Source of the DNA: Candidatus Omnitrophota bacterium
Lineage (GTDB): Bacteria; Omnitrophota; 4484-213
NCBI GenBank assembly: GCA_030639955.1
Contig: DAOWKH010000123.1
Location: 1 to 10,530 of the forward strand
Length of the DNA stretch: 10,530 nucleotides
Reading direction: 5' to 3'
This document shows, one piece after another, positions 1-9,000 of this stretch. Position 1 is the stretch's first letter; the number at the start of each line of letters is the position of its first letter. The notes beneath the pieces were generated by a model, which ran no database searches, was not told where the DNA came from, and saw only the letters and a list, made by a program, of their open reading frames with translations. A program made the position numbers and the translations under genes.

Positions 1-3000
1 GAGGCTCAAAAGACATTAGAAGAATTAAAGCATTTTTTTAAAGACTCAAATCGGCACTTACACGTTAAGGAAAATCATAATTCTATTATTCAATCTGCCA
101 GATTTTCTTCCTTTATACCTGTTCTCGGATTATTTAGTTTGATTACTGGTTTAATCAGCGTCGCCAGTGCCTCGGTGGGGGATGTAAATCCAGTAATTTG
201 GCAGAATATGTTTTTCGGTGTTTTGAGTTTAGTGACGGTAGGCTCGGTTGCGCAACTCAATCCGTTCAATAAACAGCGTTTTCCCTTTGATATAAAAAGA
301 AACACGGTATTTACCGATGCGGAATCTGTGGGTAGCCGGAGGCAGGTTAATCAGAGGTTTGGCACGAGTGAGAGGGTTGGGAAGGGAGGCGTTGTTTATA
401 ATCTTTTTGCTGATCCTCTTTTGAATATGCAAAGAAAGATTTTTGAGGTCTTTCTCGGCTCGGGGAGTAAATTTAATCGCATACATAAAGGTTATTTAAG
501 TCCGAGGTCTTTTTTGACCTTAGCGAAGGATACCCAGCCTTTACGGTCAGCCTCATTTATTGCTTCTTTCAGTGAGTGGACGAATTCCGAATCGACAGGA
601 AGGCGGGATTCAATTTGGTCAATGAGCCAGCCGGCTGGATTTGCCTTTTTTGAAAAATATTCTTTATCAGATAACCTATCTACCAACGCTTCATCAATTA
701 CAGACAGGACATCCAAGAATGCAGAAGTGTCAAATATAAATAATTGCGGTCGGTTATCTTTATCTACTACTACAGCAGAACGAGAGCCTTTTTCAAGTTT
801 AAATGTTGATGGCGAGAAACACTTGCTCCAACCAAGTAATTTACTTCCTTTGAGTTTTTTAACCGCTAATAAAGATTTATTATCAGCCATTTTAACCTCC
901 TTTCCTCACTCGCCGAAGGCGAGAGCCGAAGTCCGCCAGAGGCGAACTGAGGATAAAAGCATAGTTATCCATAAATTTACTGCTAGAAATATAGCACAAT
1001 ATTCTGATAAAGTCAAATCCGAGAAAAATTCCTCCCTTAAAAAAGCTACCTTTTTTATTTCTCTTTTAATTTTGCTTATTCCTTTTATTGGCATCGCCAG
1101 CGGGTCGGGGGGAGGGGTAAATTTTGTATCAGCAATGGGAAGTATCTGGACCGGTGTTATCTCGCAGCCGCTCGCTTCCTCATTTTTGATAATGCTATCG
1201 GTAACTTTAGGAGTAGCTTTGGTCGATCAGCTTACTAAATATATGCATATCAGAAAATCTAATTATTATGAACTCAATAATGAAGGTGTTGATTTTAGTA
1301 GTTTTATAAAAACTCCTCTTTCACTCATCGCAAGCTTGATAGTTACTGGTGGGATCGCATATTTCGCATTGATTTTCCTCGGATCTCTCGGCGCTATAGG
1401 TGGTGGCTTTCTCTTAGGAGGAGCTATAGGTAACGTCATCGATGTAATTAAAAAACATGGGGGAGTGGATTTCATTTCAGTGCCCCCGCCTTTGACGAGA
1501 ATATTTGATTTTTGGCCAATATTAGGAAAAAGGGTAGATTTTGCAGTGACCAATCTTGCCGATATATTTATACAGTTAGGTGAGTTTTTGATAAGCATAG
1601 GATTTATCTACGGAGTTTGGAATGAAAGGTTAGAGATATTAGAACGGATAACAGATTTAAGTCCCATAACAGCGCTATCGTTTATTGCAGGAATTGCGAC
1701 GACTATTTTGATAGTTTATTTTTTAAAAAGCAAGCTAAAAATAGTGAGAATGACAAGGCGAGAAGGTAAATCTATTTTTCTCACTCCTTTTTTAATTTTC
1801 TTTATCCTTCTTGCCAGCGCAGCCAGTACCTTAGGGGAAAGTGTAAATCCAGTAATATCTGCGGGAGGAACAGGGCGAATTTTTAATGAGTTGAGCGATG
1901 AAGAAATGGAAGCCCTGCTCAAGATAAGAAATCTTAAAGCAACTAATCATTCAGGGACTTTAGCAAAGATGGAATATAACGGCATTATTGATATCTTTGA
2001 TTATTTTACCAAACAGGACTTATTGAAAAATTATCCTCGCCTAAAACCATTTATAGATTCTGGAAGCAATAGTTTATATCCTTATGCTTGGCGTGGATGG
2101 CAGGCGATTAGAAAATTTGCCCAAGAAGAATTTGCCAAGATTAAGGAGATTAAATGGTCTGATGAAAATAATTTAAGAAAACACTGCAAGAAGCATTATG
2201 GAGAGATATTAAGACAATCCACCAGTGACGATTATGCACCCACAGTAAAGGATTTAAGGAAGTATGAAAATATCTGCAAACAGATAATCGAATCAAAGGA
2301 TACAAAAATCTCTTTTGATTTAAGAGAGGGTAAATTTGCTTTCTATGATAGAAAGAGAAAAATTAGAATAAGTGTTAGCAAAGAAGGAGAGATAAGCACT
2401 ACTTTTAGAGAAGAGATTGAAGAATACCCAATTTATTGGGTTTCCCTCAAGGCTTCAAAGATAGAAAAACCAAAATTCCACTCTTTATTTTCTTCTTTAG
2501 TAAAGATTAAAGATAAAATTGAAGAAGATGACTCTGAATCCTTAAGAAATCTTACTCGCAGAAAAATCAAAGATTCTCGCGAAACCAAGCAAGTTTTTAA
2601 AGATATAAAAGATTTTTGCCAATTCGCCTCAAAAGAAGAGATAGAAAAACTAAAAAAGTTTGTTAAAGGTATTCGTTTTAAAGATAATAAGTTAAAAAAA
2701 CAGATAATCGTCGCAATAAACTATCCATCTTCAACCGAATCTAAAATAGCCAAAACCGCTAAACTCTTATCTGCATTGCTGCTATTGATGGTTCTGCCGG
2801 ACAAGCCCCGCAGCTTACAAAAGGGGCGCAGCCGCCTGCTAACCAAAAAATTCTGGCTCGGGCTTTTTAACAAATCTATCTCCCGCTATCCTGTGCCTCT
2901 AAAGCTTGAGGATGTAGCAAAATTTACTCTCAGTTTTGTTTCTATTACAGCAAGCTTTGCTATTCTTGGTGGCAGTTTACTGTTTGGCTTAGGAATATTC

Positions 3001-6000
3001 GCTTTATATTTTGGATTGAATGAAATTCGCAATTGGTTTACAGATAAACTGCCTCATCTTCCATCAGTCAAAGAGTCCGCTACAAAAATATCTATAAAAG
3101 AAAGAATCAATAAACTGAAGCAGGCTATTCATTATTTAATAAGTAAAAAAGATGTTCATCCCGGCAAACATAGTCGGGCAATGTTCACTACGGGTATAGG
3201 AACACCCATTTTTGCTGTTGCCTCTTTTATTGTGTTTTGGCTTCTCAGCCCTGTTTCCGGAGTCCCCTGGATTTTATTGGCTACTGTTATTTTAGCAAAT
3301 TTTGGCGGCGCCTATGATGGTTATATGCGTAGTAAACAATATCCCGAGCCGCACATCCGCCGAGAAGAGTATAAAAAGAATTACGGCTTGACCCTTTTAA
3401 CTTGTATCCTGCTTTGTTACTCAGCCGAAATAGCCACCTTGAATTTTGGAGTATTCCAACCTTTTATTCTTGTTCTTATTGCTTCTAATTCTGCGGCTTA
3501 TTTGGTGTTCAGAAGAGTGCTTTCTGAGGCCTGGCACGGTTTAATTGACTTAAAGGGTGGATTTAAGAAGTGTGAGATAGCTGAAGATTTTGAGATTGTT
3601 GTTCCCTCAAAAATAAGAATATACGAACCCAAAAAAGAAAGCGATTTTGAAATAAAAAGAAAGGACGGCTATTATGATGAATGGAGAGAAAGAAGACAAA
3701 AAGAGGAGGATGAATTAGTAGAAAAACCACCAATTGATAGTTTATTGCTTAGTATAAAACAGGATATTAATAAGATTTTACCTCATAATCTTGATTTAAA
3801 GGACGGATTAAAGGAGTTTGCCGAGGTTGTCTTAAAGGGAGCCAAATCATTTAGTTTAACAGATAAAGCAATTGACGAACAGCTGGTAAACCAAGAAAGT
3901 TATGTTAGCATAATGAAAGAGGCGCATCGCATACTGGGAGGGCAATACGAATCTTGGATTAGAGAATATACACCAAGAGAGAGGTCGGCTTTGGCCTGTT
4001 TTCTCACCGACCCTAAGGGGGGCTGGGAGGAAATATTTAAAGACAAGGATTTTGCCCTGCAGAATATAAGGGTTGCTATTTTAGATAAAAAGATAGCCGA
4101 GTTAGCTGGTTTTAGTAAAGAAAGGATAGAAGATGGGGTTTTTGGCGATGCCGATACAGGATGTATCATTATCATCAAGAGAGAATGGGACAAATTGGAA
4201 TTGTTACTGAAGATAGAAAAGGCAAGAGCTAAGTTAGAAATATTCAGCAAGACAGCACAAAAATTAAAAGGCAAAAATTTTGGACAGAATCTCGTAGCTT
4301 TCCATAATCAATGGTCGGGCTATAAAGAAGATTCCTGGCATAGACAAATCCGCCCTGTTCTTGAAGGAAGAGAGCAGGCGTTAATGTTTGAATATATGCA
4401 ACAATTGTTTAGAGCGTTTAAAAAAGAAGAGATGAAAAAGCCGCTGAGCAAGAGGATGTTAAGCAAAGAAGAATTAAAGAATTTACCAAAGTTGCTAAGA
4501 GAATTTAAACAATACTATGCCTTTCCCGAGAAATTGCCTGAGGATTTATTTAATAAAGAAGAGACAAAGAATTTTGTTTTATATAATTTTGTTTTGAAAT
4601 TTATTAAATACACCAAAATAGCGGAAATAGAAAAGAAAGTTCCAAAAACTGGGAGATTTTCAAAGGTTGATAAATCCAAAGAGTTTCTTGATGAATTACT
4701 TTATGCATATTCGGCCAGGCCGGATTTAGGAAAGAACATCTGGCGGGCGATTATTGAATACACAAAAGAGCTCAGGGATAAAAAAGAAAGAACTCTTTCG
4801 AAGAGATTTATTGATTGGCTTGATGAAAAAGTTCTTTCTCCTAAAGTTGTGTTGCCTTTAACTGCCCTTGTTCTTGTTGCAATCGGAATATATAACAGCG
4901 GATTTTTTGCCTCTGGTAATTTTTCTCTTATCGGTGTCGGATTAAGTTCAGCAATGATAGGTATGGTTGTAACAAGGATAAATGAAGGAGAGACAGTTGA
5001 TTTTAACCTAGCGAAGAAATCTCGAGAGATGAGGATATTAGAGACGATAATGAAAGATGCAGATATGGAGACCGAAGGTATTTCAAAACTAACTCCTGAA
5101 AATTTTAGAACCCTTAGGAAATTTGTCAAGGAAAAAGATTATTCTATCTCTGAGTTAGCAAGGAGATTGGAAGCTTCGGAGAGCGTAGCGAATAGTTTGT
5201 TCTCTTTGCGAACGGCAGCTAGCTCCTTGCTTGATTTTATGAGTAACCCAAGTCCTGTTCAGTGGAAACTTTTAGATAGAGTTTCTAAATTAACACCTGA
5301 AGATTTAAAACAACCTATTTCTTTAAATAAACTTGCCAAAGAAGTTGATATTTTTAATGCTCCGTCTCTCAATTTAGGAGTATTAGAGTTTGTAGGGCTA
5401 ATTGAAAAAGCTGGAAAATTAAAAATAAAAGCGATTGATAAGAAGTTATTTGAGGAATACAAAAGAGATATGTTAGCAAAGTGGAAAGGCAAGGTGCCTC
5501 AGCCGTTTTTAGAAAGGATAGAGGAGGAGAATAAAAATTGTGATTGTGAAGAAGTTGGTTCTAAAGATAATACAGCAGTTATTGATGAAAATCCTAAAGA
5601 GACAAAACAAGAAACAGGACAATGCGAAGAATATAAGAAAGATTTTGATGATAGTTCTTTCTTTGAAAATGATGAATTTTCCTCTACATATATGGGAAGC
5701 AGAAAAGAAAGAGATGATTATTACTCTGTTCTTGGGATTCCTTTAACCTCTGATGAAATAGATGAATTTGTGGGAAGGATTGGAAGAAAGATTAAAACTT
5801 CATTACATTTCTTAATTTTTCTGTTAACGAATTTGCTAATTTCTGAAAAGCCAGGTAAGGAAAAAAAGGATTATTTTTCCCATTTAGATTTGAATAAACT
5901 CTGGCAATCTCAGCCCGATAAAATTAAACAATCCTTTGCCAAGGCCTATTATTCTTCTCAACCCTGGACTCAGGAAGAGGTGAAGAATTTAATAGAAGGA

Positions 6001-9000
6001 TATGAAAATCCTGAGCTTACATTTTGGATTAGGGAAAGAGCGAATGCTCAACTTAGAGATACGCTTATCAATTTGTCCTCGGTAAGTATAAATAAAGACA
6101 AAGAACGAGAACTTTATAGAAAGGTTTGTGATTCTATAAACTGGGAACTTGGAGAAAAACTTTCAGCTTTAATCAAGCCCTATATTGAGTCCCTGATTGA
6201 AAAAGACAAGATAAGATTATTGGAACTTCTCGAAGGAAATCGGCAAGGAGAGGATGCCTTTGAAATAATGAGAATTGTAACCCGAGCCCCCTCACTTATA
6301 GAAGTAGTAAAAAAGGTAGTTTTTGGTCCGCTTTCCTATGTGGAAGCGAAGTCCAGCCTCACCTTCACTAAAGATTTGATATTTCCTGGCGAGCCATTAC
6401 TGGTTTATTATTCTTCTCCTGAAAGACCTGCTTATACTGACCTCGCTGTTTTAAATAAACGCTATTCTCCTGAAGAACAAAAGAAATTTATTCCTACAAT
6501 GATGCTTGGAGGACACAGCGAAAGGAAGTTTTATCTACCGGGAGAGAATGGAGAAAGCAAAGTTACATTTAAGGGGTTTACTTTAGAGACCCTTAAGGAT
6601 AGAGGAGGGCACTATGGTTCGCCTGACCCATTTGGCGCACTTTCAAAAGAAGGCGGTGAAAATGAAGAGAGGATACTTAATAAATTAGGTCGGCTTAGGG
6701 CAACCTTTTATCCTATAGGCAAGAGCCCTTGGATAAATAAAGAAGATAGATTGATTGATATGCAATACGGACAACTGATAATAGAACCAGCTAATGAAGA
6801 TATAATCTATTATGATACCCTAAGATTGAGTAATGATAGGTTAATGGAACTAATGCAAGAGGTAGCTAAACGAGAAAAGGTTTCTTTAGAAGAGTTCATT
6901 ACCCGAATGGCTAAAGAGATAGGAGGGGAATTAGATAATTTGCATTCCTCCTTTATCTTTCAAGGCGCCGAAGAGGTATTCGGTTTCTACTCTGAGTGTA
7001 TACCATCAAATATAGAGATTCACGGGTATATAGTTGATTTTGAGAACATTGTTGATTTCTCAAAAGCTTCGAAGCAGGAAATAGAAGAGAGAATCCAGAA
7101 AGGGTATCTCTGGAGCAGGGGAAGAGCATTAGAAAGTATGCGAAAGAAAGTAGAGAGGGCTTTTATAACTCGACAGAGTCAAGAGGAACTAATAGAGTTA
7201 TTATGGGAGAAGATTCCTATAGAATTAAGGATTACGATTAGTGAAGAGATAGAAGATGCTTCAAATATGGAAAAGATAATTTCTTTAATGGCAAAGCTCA
7301 AGATGGAAGATTGGGTAGTAGGTTTATATGAAGTATCTAAGGCTGAAGGACTTCCCATTCTTGAGGAGCTTTTTCCACAACTGCTTAGCAGAAAACCCTG
7401 GACCTGGCAGGATTTAGTAACATGGTATTCAATGTGGAATATAAAGCGTCTTCTCCATGGGGAGCAAGTAGCGATATTTAGCGGATTAGAAGGAAATTTT
7501 CAGGTGGGTTTAAGGGAAGATAGAGAATTTAGAGGAAGGTTCTTTTCCGGATTTATTCAGGGTTATCTACCACAAATGGAGAAATCTCGCAAGGAAAAAA
7601 TAGTGAGAGAGATTGGGCGGATAGCATCAAGGGATTGGCCTGAAAGAGAGGCTATTTTGAAAATAGCTTATATGCTTGCCCAGGCTCATACTCAGTTGTT
7701 TCAAAAAAGTAACTCTATTTTTCTCCCGGAAGAAAAGCTTGAAGATGAAAAACTTGAATCAAAAATCAAAATAGGAAAACCAGAAGAAATCAAAGAAGGA
7801 AAATCATTAGAGGTCAGAAATCAAGCTCTAAACCAAAAGCCAGCAAGATTGCCGGTTGAGGAAATTGCCGAATTGACAGAAAAGGCAAAAGATGCGTTAT
7901 CTGCAATAAAGGAAAATGTTGAAAAGATAAAGGAAATAGAATTCAGTCCAGAACAGAAAGGCTGGTTTCCCGATATTCTACACAATTTAGACAAAGCAGA
8001 TAGGATAAACGAAGAACTTCCCGGGATATTGGAAAAAGACCTTATCGTTGAGGAATTACGGCTTGATGAAATTATTAAATCAATTATCAAAGAGGAAAAA
8101 GCAGAGAAAAAAGTTGAGCTTAAAGTACCTGAGAAATTATCCTCCATTCAGGGAGTCGAAGGTATTATTCGTGGAATGTTCAGCGAGTTAATCAAAAATG
8201 CCAGGAAATATAAGGCGAAAGACAGACCAATTGAAATAGAAATCAGCATTAAAGAAGAAAAAGAAAAAATAGTTATCTTGGTCAAAGACAACGGCATTGG
8301 CATAGTAAAGGAGAATCTACCAAAGCTATTCAAGAGAGGTTATATAATTCCCGGTGTTGAGGTGAAGAAAGGCGTCAGCAGAACGGGTGAAGGATTGCAT
8401 GGCATCTCGATAGACGCAGAACTTCACGGCGGAAAGGCAATAGTAGAGAGTGAAGGTGTTGGCAAGGGTTCTACATTCACAGTTATCCTATCCAAAGAAT
8501 TTGTAGAGCTCGAAAATGCCGAAAGAATCTTCAAGGAGCGGCTCTTGGGCATAAAGAGACACGAGTTGAGCAATACACTATCCATTATTGCTGCTTATGC
8601 AAACGTGCTGAAGAGACGGGGGAACCTGACAGATAAACAGAGAAAGGCGATGAGTGATGTTGTTAAGCAAAGAATGCTCATTGACGAGTATCAAACCAAA
8701 ATCAGGGAAATTATCAAAAAATCAGAAGCCAAAGAAGTAAAAGGTGGAGGTAAATTATCTGGTTTCAGCAATTTCTTAATCCTTTTACTGGCTTTGATAG
8801 TTCCTGAAAAGTCAAAGTCGTCACAGATACAAATACTGGAGAGTTTGATAACCTATGTAGGTTCAGTTGTAGGTTCAGTTAAAGAAATTAAGATTGATAG
8901 ATTAACTCCCCAGAACTTTCATGAGATCAGAGAAGTTGTTTATGAAAAAGAACGCAAGGGTTGTTCATCATCAGATTGGGTAAGGGAGCTAAAACTTTCC

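Noticed and set aside
200..1040. Target-site duplications or terminal inverted repeats around the toxin-antitoxin cassette
   Set aside because: No matching direct or inverted repeats of useful length could be seen on both sides, and no transposase or integrase is present, so the exact borders and mode of insertion stay open.
906..1094. A 62-codon minus-strand frame over the promoter of the toxin-antitoxin operon
   Set aside because: It spans the promoter and palindromic leader, has no ribosome binding site and ends in the palindrome; not a gene.
1093..1137. A G-rich stretch before the in-frame ATG at 1135, a possible separate start for the signal peptidase domain
   Set aside because: The spacing to the ATG is far too long for a ribosome binding site, and the bases encode the glycine-rich tail of signal-like repeat copy 2.
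4701..5129. A 142-codon minus-strand open frame
   Set aside because: It has no ribosome binding site or family resemblance and lies opposite clearly coding sequence; it is a shadow of the giant frame.
5170..5226. A GC-richer stretch with partial inverted repeats (TTCG...CGAA, AGCTAGCT) inside the first winged-helix-like module
   Set aside because: The pairing is imperfect, and the second module has the same length here, so an inserted palindrome is not supported.
5519..5542. A ribosome-binding-like AGGAGGAGA followed by GTG, with a short plus-strand frame of 68 codons from 5540
   Set aside because: The frame is out of register with the clearly coding giant frame, its product is low-complexity lysine, isoleucine and leucine, and purine-rich glutamate codons explain the apparent site.
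5701..5760. DDYYSVLGIPLTSDEI resembles the first helix of a DnaJ J-domain
   Set aside because: No HPD motif and no second and third helix follow; the sequence passes into a hydrophobic repeat.
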